Shown piece after piece: positions 16,364 through 24,662 of a stretch of DNA of 64,000 nucleotides. Position 1 is the stretch's first letter. Each line of letters starts with the position of its first letter. The position numbers and the translations under genes are program-made. The notes below the pieces were generated by a model that searched no databases, was not told where the DNA came from, and worked only from the letters and a program-made list of their open reading frames with translations. This DNA is from Saccharicrinis sp963677245 (GTDB lineage: Bacteria; Bacteroidota; Bacteroidia; Bacteroidales; Marinilabiliaceae), in contig OY781921.1 in assembly GCA_963677245.1 (NCBI GenBank), forward strand, positions 2,108,001 to 2,172,000, in the 5' to 3' direction.

Positions 16364-17107
16364 GTGATCAAAATATTAGAGCACATGATAAAGCTTTCTC
16401 CCGCAAGGAGGAGGCTTTATTTTTTATTAAAATCTATTTTAGGCTTTTATCCTAAAAACTTTTCGATTTATGAGTTAGCTTTAATTCACAAATCGGCAAT
16501 GATAAAACTGGATGATGGCCAAATATTAAATAATGAGCGCCTTGAATTTCTTGGTGACGCCATGTTGGGCGCTATAGTTGCACAGGAGCTATACCGCAAA
16601 TACCCTGATGTTAATGAAGGTTTCCTGACTAAAACCAGGTCAAAAATTGTTAATCGTGCTTTCCTTAACGAAACGGCTATTAAATTGGGGCTCAATGAAA
16701 TCATTAATTCTCAATCTAAAATATCTTTAGAAAAAACAAATATCCCCGGAGATGCATTAGAAGCACTTATTGGAGCAGTATTTGAAGACTGTGGATATCA
16801 AAAATGCAGAAAATTTGTTCAAAAAAAGATATTAAGCCCATTTGTTAACCTGAACAAAATAGCCCATTTAGATAATAACTTTAAGTCACTACTCATTGAG
16901 TGGGGGCAAAAGCATAAACGAGATATTCAGTTTATCACGGATGAAATTCCGGGCACTTTGGACCACGCCCCTGTTTTCGTAACAATGGTTGAAGTGGATA
17001 ATGTTGTATATGGACGAGGTGAAGGGACTTCTAAAAAGGAATCTCAACAAAATGCAGCAATGGAAGCTTTACAAAATGTATCGCTTAGAAAAGAAGATCA
17101 ACCTTAA
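16364..17107 (+). CDS. rnc: Ribonuclease III
   Basis: RNase III cleaves double-stranded RNA in rRNA and mRNA processing. The signature NERLEFLGDAMLGA is at about residues 59-72, and the second acidic cluster is in PGDALEALIGAVFED. A C-terminal dsRNA-binding domain ends GRGEGTSKKESQQNAAMEAL. The frame opens with GTG at 16364, 5 bp after fabF; an in-frame ATG at 16385 is an equally possible start and would shorten the protein by seven residues. Confidence 0.93.
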   Translation: MIKILEHMIKLSPARRRLYFLLKSILGFYPKNFSIYELALIHKSAMIKLDDGQILNNERLEFLGDAMLGAIVAQELYRKYPDVNEGFLTKTRSKIVNRAFLNETAIKLGLNEIINSQSKISLEKTNIPGDALEALIGAVFEDCGYQKCRKFVQKKILSPFVNLNKIAHLDNNFKSLLIEWGQKHKRDIQFITDEIPGTLDHAPVFVTMVEVDNVVYGRGEGTSKKESQQNAAMEALQNVSLRKEDQP

Positions 17108-17140
17108 GGTTACAAATTATACATTTTGCTATAATATAAT

Positions 17141-17172
17141 TTTGTGCAAATAACTATATTGCACTAACTTTG
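17141..17172 (+). promoter_or_regulatory. Promoter of the RprXY-like two-component operon
   Basis: TTTG (17141-17144), a 20-nt gap and TAACTTTG (17165-17172) match the Bacteroidota consensus exactly. The start of transcription would be near 17178, giving an 85-nt leader before the histidine kinase ATG. Confidence 0.7.
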
Positions 17173-17264
17173 ACCGGCTTCCCTTAAAGTCAGAGATATG
17201 CAGTTTAAATTTATGGAAAAGTTTATAACAATTCTTTATCCATATATTTATAGTCAAGGAAAAC

Positions 17265-18872
17265 ATGAACAAAAAATACATTTATCTTCTATCCTTTATT
17301 ATTGCCGCCAGCCTTGGTGGAATCATCTATATTCAAACGCTATGGATGAAAAACGACAGTAATCGTAAAGAAAAGGAGTTTGATAAGCTTGTTAAACAAG
17401 CTATGAATAGTGTTATTCTGAAGTTAGAAAGAGAAGAAGCTACGGAACAGGCCTCACTCATAAAATCCCAATTGAAACGTCAGGCAAATAGTAACTTGCC
17501 TAAGAATTTACAAAGAGACCCTCAATATTTCAAAAATAACAATAAGGCAGATGCTTTAAGTAATGAAGAAATTCTTGATATTTCTTTTCGTTTTCAGTTG
17601 CAAGACAAATACATTAATACTACACTTCAAACTTACAATGAAGACTCACTAATATTTGCGTTAGATAATCGTGCACCTATTTCGACCCAATCTAGTAAGT
17701 TTGGTCCTTTAACCAGTGCTTTATTAAGCATACAGGAAGAATTAAAATCTAAAGTTGAAGATAAAGCAGAAATGATATTAAAGACTTTTTTCCCAAAAAG
17801 ATCCATTTCTGAACGAGTAGATCGCGAAAAAATAGATGTTAGGTTAATGAAACATCTTGAAGATCGTGGAATTACTTTACCTTTTGAATTTGCCATTTTC
17901 GATGGAAAAGGGAAATTAGCCATGGCTACAACAGGTTACGAACCCAATGCATCTAAAACAGTATATCAGAAATACCTGTTCCCTAATGACCCCCATCCTG
18001 AAGCGCATCATATTAATCTTTATTTTACAGAGCGCCCTAATTTTATGATGCAATCTATAGGAGTTATTATACCTTCTGCTGCTTTTACTCTGGTTATGAT
18101 ACTGACTTCGATTATCACTATCATGATTATTTTTAAGCAGAAACGTTTGGATGAAATTAAAAATGATTTCATCAATAACATGACACATGAGTTTAAAACG
18201 CCAATTTCTACTATTTCATTAGCATCTCAAATGCTTAAGGATGCAAGTGTTGCCAAAACACCTAAAACCTTACAACACATTTCAGGTGTTATTCAGGATG
18301 AAAGTAAAAGACTTAGTTTTCAGGTAGAAAAGGTATTGCAAATGGCAATCTTTGATAAGGGAAAATCTGGCCTCAAAATAAAAAAATTAGACATAAATCA
18401 ATTAATTCACAATGTTTCTACTAACTTTAAGCTCAAAGTAGAAAATAAGAAGGGTAAAATTATCGAAAGCCTTGATGCCAGAAACAGCACTGTTTATGTG
18501 GATGAGGTACATTTTACAAACGTGATTTATAATCTATTTGATAATGCCTTTAAATACAGAAAAGGCATACCAATATTACAGGTAAAAACCTGGAATAAAA
18601 ACAATGGAGTTGTTATTTCTGTTAAAGATAACGGGATGGGTATTTCAAAAGAAAACTTAAACCGTATATTTGAAAAGTTTTATCGTGTGCCAACAGGAAA
18701 TGTTCATAACGTAAAAGGATTTGGACTAGGATTGGCTTATGTGAAAAAGATTGTTGATGACCACGGAGGAAACATTAAAGCAGAAAGCGAAATAAACGTA
18801 GGAACAAAATTTGAAATCTTTTTACCTATAAAAAGCACTAAAGAATGGAAAAAGAATACAAACTTCTTTTAG
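17265..18872 (+). CDS. rprX: Membrane sensor histidine kinase, RprX-like
   Basis: The 535-residue kinase has a first membrane helix at about 6-27, a periplasmic region of roughly 235 residues without a recognised domain, and a second helix at about 266-289. The H-box NNMTHEFKTPIS places the phosphorylated His near 308. The N-box is IYNLFDNAFKYRKG, and the G-boxes are DNGMGIS and GFGLGLAYVKK. Layout and partner match Bacteroides RprX. The signal sensed is unknown. It overlaps the response regulator by 28 bp, so the two are translationally coupled. Confidence 0.85.
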   Translation: MNKKYIYLLSFIIAASLGGIIYIQTLWMKNDSNRKEKEFDKLVKQAMNSVILKLEREEATEQASLIKSQLKRQANSNLPKNLQRDPQYFKNNNKADALSNEEILDISFRFQLQDKYINTTLQTYNEDSLIFALDNRAPISTQSSKFGPLTSALLSIQEELKSKVEDKAEMILKTFFPKRSISERVDREKIDVRLMKHLEDRGITLPFEFAIFDGKGKLAMATTGYEPNASKTVYQKYLFPNDPHPEAHHINLYFTERPNFMMQSIGVIIPSAAFTLVMILTSIITIMIIFKQKRLDEIKNDFINNMTHEFKTPISTISLASQMLKDASVAKTPKTLQHISGVIQDESKRLSFQVEKVLQMAIFDKGKSGLKIKKLDINQLIHNVSTNFKLKVENKKGKIIESLDARNSTVYVDEVHFTNVIYNLFDNAFKYRKGIPILQVKTWNKNNGVVISVKDNGMGISKENLNRIFEKFYRVPTGNVHNVKGFGLGLAYVKKIVDDHGGNIKAESEINVGTKFEIFLPIKSTKEWKKNTNFF

Positions 18873-19528
18873 CTGAAGATGATGAGAACCTGGGTATGCT
18901 TTTAAGAGAATACCTTGAAGCTAAAGGATATGAAACTGACCTTTGTCCGGATGGAGAGGAAGCTTACAAAGCATTTACAACTAACACATACGATTTATGT
19001 GTTTTAGATGTAATGATGCCTAAAAAAGACGGATTCACTTTAGCGAAAGACATCCGCTTAATCAACGCCGATATTCCAATTATTTTCCTTACTGCAAAAT
19101 CAATGAAGGAAGATGTTTTTCAGGGATTTAAAATTGGGGCTGATGACTATATTACCAAGCCTTTTAGCATGGAAGAATTACTTTTCAGATTGGAAGCAAT
19201 TATCCGAAGAACTAAAGGTAGTAATGCTATTCAGGATGTTTATCAGTTAGGTAAATTTACTTTTGATACCCAAAAACAACAGTTAATTGACGGAGATAAC
19301 GTTGTTAAATTAACAACCAAAGAATCTGAACTTCTAAAACTTCTTTGCAACAATGCCAATAAAGTTTTAGAAAGAAACTTTGCTTTAAAAACCATTTGGG
19401 TAGACGATAATTACTTTAATGCCCGAAGTATGGATGTTTATATTACTAAACTAAGAAAGCATTTAAAAGAGGAAACTTCTGTTGAAATTATCAATGTTCA
19501 TGGTAAAGGGTATAAGCTGGTGATGTAA
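18845..19528 (+). CDS. rprY: OmpR-type response regulator, RprY-like
   Basis: The receiver domain (about 1-120) has the acidic pocket AEDDENLGMLLREYLEAKGY, the phosphoacceptor Asp55 in VLDVMMPKKDG and Lys in DDYITKPFSMEEL. The C-terminal winged helix (about 130-227) ends in the typical INVHGKGYKL. The N-terminal half closely resembles Bacteroides RprY as I remember it. It is the cognate partner of the overlapping histidine kinase and would act as a DNA-binding regulator. Confidence 0.87.
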   Translation: MEKEYKLLLAEDDENLGMLLREYLEAKGYETDLCPDGEEAYKAFTTNTYDLCVLDVMMPKKDGFTLAKDIRLINADIPIIFLTAKSMKEDVFQGFKIGADDYITKPFSMEELLFRLEAIIRRTKGSNAIQDVYQLGKFTFDTQKQQLIDGDNVVKLTTKESELLKLLCNNANKVLERNFALKTIWVDDNYFNARSMDVYITKLRKHLKEETSVEIINVHGKGYKLVM

Positions 19529-19569
19529 TCATCCTTTTTTCTTATAAAATAACACTGATTAAAATATAA

Positions 19570-19596
19570 AAGCCCGTAAATAACATTTACGGGCTT
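19570..19596. terminator. Bidirectional terminator between rprY and lepA
   Basis: AAGCCCGTAAAT (19570-19581) and ATTTACGGGCTT (19585-19596) make a perfect 12-bp stem with a 3-nt loop, with T-rich sequence to the right and A-rich to the left. It serves both convergent genes. Confidence 0.85.
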
Positions 19597-19619
19597 TATT
19601 TTTTATTCTATTTATTGTT

Positions 19620-21407
19620 TTAATCTAATTTTAATACAGCTAAAAAGGCCTTTTGAGGCACTTCTACATTACCAACTTGTTTCATTCGCTTTTTACCCTT
19701 TTTCTGCTTTTCTAATAACTTACGTTTACGGCTAATATCACCACCATAACATTTTGCTGTTACATCTTTACGCACAGCCTTAACCGTTTCTCTGGCAATA
19801 ATCTTGGCTCCAATGGCCGCTTGTATCGCAATGTCAAATTGTTGACGAGGGATTAACTCCTTTAATTTCTCACACATCCTTCTACCTAATGTATAAGCGT
19901 TATCAAAGTGAATTAAAGTTGATAAGGCATCCACACTTTCTCCATTTAAAAGAATATCAAGTTTAATTAGCTTAGCTGACTTAAATCCTGTTTGATAATA
20001 ATCGAAAGAGGCATAACCTTTTGAGATACTTTTAAGCTTATCGTAAAAGTCGAAAACAATCTCTGCTAAAGGCATATTATAATTAAGCTCAACACGGTCT
20101 GATGTAAGATAATCCTGCTTAATTAGCTCTCCTCTTTTATTCAAACATAGTGTCATTAAAGGGCCTATAAATTCAGATTTGGTAATAATCTGAGCATGAA
20201 TATAAGGTTCTTCAATATGATCTACTGTTGTTGGCTCAGGTAATCCCGATGGGTTATGCACCTCTAATTTTTCACCCTGCTTTGTATGAATAATATAGGG
20301 TACGTTAGGCACAGTTGTGATCACGTTCATATCAAATTCTCTATCCAAACGTTCCTGAATGATTTCCATATGAAGCATACCTAAGAATCCACATCGAAAA
20401 CCAAATCCAAGTGCAGCTGATGATTCTGGTTCAAATGTTAAAGAAGCATCATTTAACTGCAGTTTTTCCATTGCGGCTCTTAAATCCTCATAATCATCAC
20501 TTTCTATTGGATATACCCCGGCAAATACCATTGGTTTTACCTCTTCAAAACCTTCAATTCGCTTTTCACAAGCTCCTTTTACATGCGTAATAGTATCACC
20601 TACTTTTACCTCTTTACTGGTTTTGATGCCGGATATAATATAACCTACATCACCTGTTCTAAGAACCTTCCTAGGCTCCATATCTAAACGAAGTACACCA
20701 ATTTCATCTGCATAATACTCTTTTCCGGTAGCCATAAATTTTACATGATCACCTTTATGCAATTCTCCATTGACAACTTTAAAATAAGCTATAATACCAC
20801 GAAACGAATTAAAAACAGAATCAAAAATAAGGCACTGCAAAGGCTCCTTTGGATCTCCTACCGGAGCTGGAACTTTCTCAATAATTGCTCTAAGAATTTC
20901 ATCTACTCCCTGACCGGTTTTCCCACTGGCTCTTACTATATCTTCTCTGCTTCCTCCAATTAGGTCAATAATCTGATCCTCTACTTCATCCGGCATCGCA
21001 TTCGGTAAATCCATTTTATTCATTACCGGAATAATATGTAAATCGTGCTCTATCGCCTGATACAAATTGGAGATTGTTTGCGCTTGAATACCTTGCGTAG
21101 AATCCACAATTAACAAAGCCCCTTCACAGGCAGCGATGGAACGGGAAACTTCATATGAAAAGTCAACGTGTCCTGGTGTATCAATCAGATTTAATACATA
21201 TTTCTCACCGTCCAATTCATAGTCCATCTGAATGGCATGACTTTTAATAGTAATACCGCGCTCTCTTTCCAAATCCATATTGTCCAGCACTTGTTCCTGA
21301 GCTTCTCTTTCGGATACAGTTGAAGTAAATTCCAACAGCCTGTCCGCCAAAGTACTCTTACCATGATCAATATGGGCTATGATGCAAAAATTTCTTATAT
21401 TCTTCAT
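19620..21407 (-). CDS. lepA: Elongation factor 4 (LepA)
   Basis: This translational GTPase acts on ribosomes during elongation under stress. The G1 loop AHIDHGKSTLADRL begins near residue 10; G2 lies in RERGITIKS, G3 in DTPGHVDF and G4 in NKMDLP. The LepA-specific C-terminus ends RKRKLLEKQKKGKKRMK and VPQKAFLAVLKLD. The 595-residue length is normal. On the minus strand a perfect -7 box (CAAAGATA on the plus strand, 21478-21485) lies about 70 bp upstream. Confidence 0.97.
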   Translation of the reverse strand: MKNIRNFCIIAHIDHGKSTLADRLLEFTSTVSEREAQEQVLDNMDLERERGITIKSHAIQMDYELDGEKYVLNLIDTPGHVDFSYEVSRSIAACEGALLIVDSTQGIQAQTISNLYQAIEHDLHIIPVMNKMDLPNAMPDEVEDQIIDLIGGSREDIVRASGKTGQGVDEILRAIIEKVPAPVGDPKEPLQCLIFDSVFNSFRGIIAYFKVVNGELHKGDHVKFMATGKEYYADEIGVLRLDMEPRKVLRTGDVGYIISGIKTSKEVKVGDTITHVKGACEKRIEGFEEVKPMVFAGVYPIESDDYEDLRAAMEKLQLNDASLTFEPESSAALGFGFRCGFLGMLHMEIIQERLDREFDMNVITTVPNVPYIIHTKQGEKLEVHNPSGLPEPTTVDHIEEPYIHAQIITKSEFIGPLMTLCLNKRGELIKQDYLTSDRVELNYNMPLAEIVFDFYDKLKSISKGYASFDYYQTGFKSAKLIKLDILLNGESVDALSTLIHFDNAYTLGRRMCEKLKELIPRQQFDIAIQAAIGAKIIARETVKAVRKDVTAKCYGGDISRKRKLLEKQKKGKKRMKQVGNVEVPQKAFLAVLKLD

Positions 21408-21621
21408 AATATGATATTCCCGTACACTAAATATTTTTCATCTCAAAACAGGCATAATTTACCTTCTTTTGAATTTGCAAAGATATTCAAATCATTCTAA
21501 TTTAATTCGTTTTTTATCCTTCAAAATAAGGTATTTCTACCTTGGTCTATAATATATTATCAGCTTAACCTAAGTATTGGTTATTTTGCTTTAAATAATT
21601 TCACTTTAATGTAAAAAATAC

Positions 21622-21651
21622 CTTGTCTCTTTATTGTAATACATATATTTG
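21622..21651 (+). promoter_or_regulatory. Promoter of the nucleotide-sugar epimerase
   Basis: CTTG (21622-21625), an 18-nt gap and TATATTTG (21644-21651) give one mismatch to the Bacteroidota consensus. The leader to ATG 21670 would be very short, about 12 nt. Confidence 0.5.
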
Positions 21652-21669
21652 GTGTCAAATAAGATTTTC

Positions 21670-22638
21670 ATGGATAAAATATTAGTAACCGGTTGTGCTG
21701 GTTTTATAGGATCTCACTTATCTGAAACACTTTTAAAGAATAATTATCAAGTAGTTGGTGTAGATAATTTCGATCCATATTATAGTCGAGAACTAAAGGA
21801 ACAAAATATTGAAGCAATTCTGCAACATCCAAATTTTACTTTTCACGAGTTTAATTTATGCGATGAATCCTTAGTCAGAGAAAAACTAAGCGACAAGTTT
21901 GATTGCATTGTTCATTTGGCAGCGAAAGCAGGAGTAAGACCATCCATTGAAGACCCTCAAAGCTATATTGATTATAATATTAGTGCGACAAGAAATCTTA
22001 TTGACTTAATGAAGGATACTGGCTCAAAGAAAATGGTTTTTGCCAGTTCATCATCTGTTTATGGAAATATTCCTGACACACCATGGAATGAAGAGTTGGA
22101 TGTTTCTATGCCAATATCGCCTTATGCTTTCTCTAAAAAATCTTGTGAGCTTTTAAATCATACTTATCATCATTTATATAAACTGGATTTTATAAATGTT
22201 AGATTTTTCACTGTATTTGGTCCAAGACAAAGACCTGATTTAGCTATCAATAAATTTACCCGATTATTATTCGAAGGTGAATCAATTCCTATGTTTGGTG
22301 ATGGATCTACTGCTAGAGATTATACTTTTGTTCATGATATTGTTGCCGGAATCATTGAATCGATAAAATACCTAAAAAGCAATGATGATGTTTTTGAAAA
22401 TATGAATTTAGGAAATAATACACCTGTTAAACTCATTGATTTGATTCATGCAATTGCTGAAGTCACAGGTCAAAAACTGGAGATTGAGCAACTTCCAATG
22501 CAACCGGGTGATGTAAATATTACTTTTGCAGATATAAGTAAAGCAGAAAAAATGCTTGGGTATAAACCTCAAACATCCTTAAAGGATGGATTAAAAGCTT
22601 TTGTAGATTGGTATTTAGCAAAAAAAGAAACTGTATAA
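21670..22638 (+). CDS. NAD-dependent nucleotide-sugar epimerase, UDP-glucuronate 4-epimerase-like
   Basis: This is an extended short-chain dehydrogenase of 322 residues. The Rossmann motif VTGCAGFIGSHL starts near residue 6, FASSSSVYGN supplies the catalytic Ser, and YAFSK supplies Tyr152 and Lys156. VDNFDPYYSRELKE and FFTVFGPRQRPDLAI resemble UDP-glucuronate 4-epimerases, so the likely role is making UDP-galacturonate for surface polysaccharide; other C4-epimerase substrates are possible. ATG 21670 gives the family N-terminus; the frame is open a little further upstream. Confidence 0.8.
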   Translation: MDKILVTGCAGFIGSHLSETLLKNNYQVVGVDNFDPYYSRELKEQNIEAILQHPNFTFHEFNLCDESLVREKLSDKFDCIVHLAAKAGVRPSIEDPQSYIDYNISATRNLIDLMKDTGSKKMVFASSSSVYGNIPDTPWNEELDVSMPISPYAFSKKSCELLNHTYHHLYKLDFINVRFFTVFGPRQRPDLAINKFTRLLFEGESIPMFGDGSTARDYTFVHDIVAGIIESIKYLKSNDDVFENMNLGNNTPVKLIDLIHAIAEVTGQKLEIEQLPMQPGDVNITFADISKAEKMLGYKPQTSLKDGLKAFVDWYLAKKETV

Positions 22639-22640
22639 AA

Positions 22641-22672
22641 CAAAAGTGGTGACTCGATTGAGTCACCACTTT
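22641..22672. terminator. Bidirectional terminator between epimerase and sucC
   Basis: AAAAGTGGTGACTC (22641-22654) and GAGTCACCACTTTT (22659-22672) form a perfect 14-bp stem with loop GATT, between convergent genes. Confidence 0.88.
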
Positions 22673-22676
22673 TTAT

Positions 22677-23867
22677 TTAACCAACAAGTTCTTGTACTAA
22701 ATCAGATGCCTCTTTCAAAGTAATTGCCGAATACACCTTTAATCCCGATTCATCAATAATTTCTTTTCCTCCTTCAGCATTGGTACCTTGCAGACGAACT
22801 ATGATAGGTATATCTATTTCTCCTATCTTTTTATAAGCCTCTACAACCCCATTCGCCACACGATCACATCGCACTATACCACCAAAAATATTAATTAAAA
22901 TAGCTTTTACATTAGGATCTGCTAAAATGATTTTTAGCCCGGCTTCTACTGTCTGAGCATTAGCACCACCTCCTACATCCAAAAAGTTAGCAGGATCTCC
23001 TCCTGACAATTTAATGATATCCATTGTTGCCATAGCTAAACCAGCTCCATTAACCATACAACCAACGTTTCCATCCAGCTTTACAAAATTTAAGTTGTGC
23101 TTTGAGGCTTCTATTTCGGCCGGATCTTCTTCTGAAAGATCTCTCATTTCTGCTAAATCAGGATGCCTGTACAGCGCATTGTCATCCAGATTTAATTTAG
23201 CATCAATAGCCATGATTAAATTGTCAGATGTTTTTAATACCGGATTAATTTCTACCAATGACGCATCAGCTCCTTCGTATGCATTATAAAGAGCAGGAAC
23301 AAACTTAAGCATCTCCTTAAAGGCCATTCCTGACAAACCCAGATTAAAAGCTATTCTGCGTGCCTGAAAAGGAAGTACACCGGTAGCCGGATCAATTTCT
23401 TCTTTAAAAATCAGATGCGGAGTTTCTGCTGCAACAGTCTCAATATCCATTCCTCCTTCTGTTGAATACATAATTATGTTCCTTTCGGTATTTCTATTCA
23501 ACAACACACTCATATAATATTCCTCAGGTTCTGATTCTCCTGGATAAAAAACATTTTGAGCTATCAAAACCTTATTTACTTGTTTTCCCTCTTGTCCGGT
23601 CTGATGCGTAACCAATTGCATTCCCAATATTTGCTTTGAGATTTCCTTTACTTCGTCTAAAGATTTAGCCACTTTTACACCTCCACCTTTTCCTCTACCT
23701 CCGGCATGAATCTGAGCTTTTACCACCCAAATATCTGTTCCTGTTTCTTTTTGTAATTGTTTGGCTGCCCTTACTGCATCATCCGGATTGTCAGCGACAA
23801 TACCTTTAGATACTCTGACACCATATCTTTTTAAAATCTCCTGACCTTGGTATTCGTGTATGTTCAT
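22677..23867 (-). CDS. sucC: Succinyl-CoA synthetase beta subunit
   Basis: SucC carries the nucleotide-binding ATP-grasp domain of succinyl-CoA ligase, which forms ATP or GTP in the TCA cycle. The N-terminus MNIHEYQGQEILKRYGV, the glycine loop HAGGRGKGGGVKVAK and the C-terminal NIFGGIVRCD are diagnostic. The 396-residue length is standard. ATG 23867 is chosen because MNIHEYQ is the family start; the open frame extends 19 codons further. The alpha subunit sucD is not adjacent. Confidence 0.95.
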   Translation of the reverse strand: MNIHEYQGQEILKRYGVRVSKGIVADNPDDAVRAAKQLQKETGTDIWVVKAQIHAGGRGKGGGVKVAKSLDEVKEISKQILGMQLVTHQTGQEGKQVNKVLIAQNVFYPGESEPEEYYMSVLLNRNTERNIIMYSTEGGMDIETVAAETPHLIFKEEIDPATGVLPFQARRIAFNLGLSGMAFKEMLKFVPALYNAYEGADASLVEINPVLKTSDNLIMAIDAKLNLDDNALYRHPDLAEMRDLSEEDPAEIEASKHNLNFVKLDGNVGCMVNGAGLAMATMDIIKLSGGDPANFLDVGGGANAQTVEAGLKIILADPNVKAILINIFGGIVRCDRVANGVVEAYKKIGEIDIPIIVRLQGTNAEGGKEIIDESGLKVYSAITLKEASDLVQELVG

Positions 23868-23946
23868 GATAGATATAGATTTAAAATGGTTATTCTTTTT
23901 GTTAAAGTACAATTTTGAATTCACATAAAAAATAAAGCAAATTAAT

Positions 23947-23954
23947 TATTTTTG
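23947..23954 (+). promoter_or_regulatory. Candidate -7 element for the SPOUT methyltransferase
   Basis: TATTTTTG fits TAnnTTTG and lies 21 bp before the ATG at 23976. No TTTG at the normal distance is seen; the nearest upstream is at 23914. Confidence 0.4.
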
Positions 23955-23975
23955 CACTCCATAATTTGATTGCAA

Positions 23976-24512
23976 ATGCGAAAACTACGTAACAAAGAAT
24001 TAAACAGGCTAACGCTTGAAGAGTTCAAAGAAAGCTCTAAAACTCCGATAGTTGTTGTTTTAGATAATGTAAGAAGTTTAAATAATGTAGGTTCAGTTTT
24101 TAGAACATCTGATGCATTATGCCTTCAGGAAATCTATTTATGTGGCATAACCCCCACTCCTCCTCACAATGATATTCATAAAACCGCTTTAGGAGCAGAA
24201 GATTCTATGTTGTGGAGCTATTACGAAGATACCAATAAAGCACTCAAACAACTGCAAGAAAAAGGCTATATGGTTTATTGCGTTGAACAAGCTGAAGGAA
24301 GTACTTCTTTATTGGATTTTAAACCCAAAGAAGGCTCTAAAATGGCTTTAATATTTGGCAATGAAGTTAAGGGGGTTCAACAATCTGTTATTGATAATGC
24401 AGATGGATGTATTGAAATACCTCAATTTGGAACAAAGCATTCATTAAATATTAGTGTAAGTGCCGGGATAGTATTATGGGAGGCAGCGAAACACATCAGA
24501 AATCTGATTTAA
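23976..24512 (+). CDS. TrmH/SpoU family RNA 2'-O-ribose methyltransferase
   Basis: This 178-residue SPOUT methylase uses SAM to methylate a ribose in tRNA or rRNA. LDNVRSLNNVGSVFRTSDA is motif 1 with the conserved Asn and Arg, ALIFGNEVKGV is motif 2, and IPQFGTKHSLNISVSAGIVLWE is motif 3, which forms the knot. It lacks an L30e-like N-terminal domain. The target nucleotide cannot be told from the sequence. ATG 23976 is used; a TTG lies two codons earlier. It is divergent from sucC. Confidence 0.88.
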   Translation: MRKLRNKELNRLTLEEFKESSKTPIVVVLDNVRSLNNVGSVFRTSDALCLQEIYLCGITPTPPHNDIHKTALGAEDSMLWSYYEDTNKALKQLQEKGYMVYCVEQAEGSTSLLDFKPKEGSKMALIFGNEVKGVQQSVIDNADGCIEIPQFGTKHSLNISVSAGIVLWEAAKHIRNLI

Positions 24513-24610
24513 GATTAATTAGAAAATGTGCTAATATTCCATATTTAGATGTTCCATATTTGTATTCCTATACAAACATTACTCTTTTCCTAAGCATAGA
24601 TAAAACAAAA

Positions 24611-24636
24611 AGAGACTGCCCAAACGGACAGTCTCT
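24611..24636. terminator. Bidirectional terminator
   Basis: AGAGACTG (24611-24618) and CAGTCTCT (24629-24636), with an inner CC/GG, form a hairpin flanked by A-rich and T-rich tracts between convergent genes. Confidence 0.75.
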
Positions 24637-24662
24637 TCTTATTTTATAATATTCTCTCTTAA

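Noticed and set aside
24041..24512. Specific naming of the SPOUT methylase as TrmH or TrmL
   Set aside because: The motifs fix the family but not the modified nucleotide, so no gene symbol is given.
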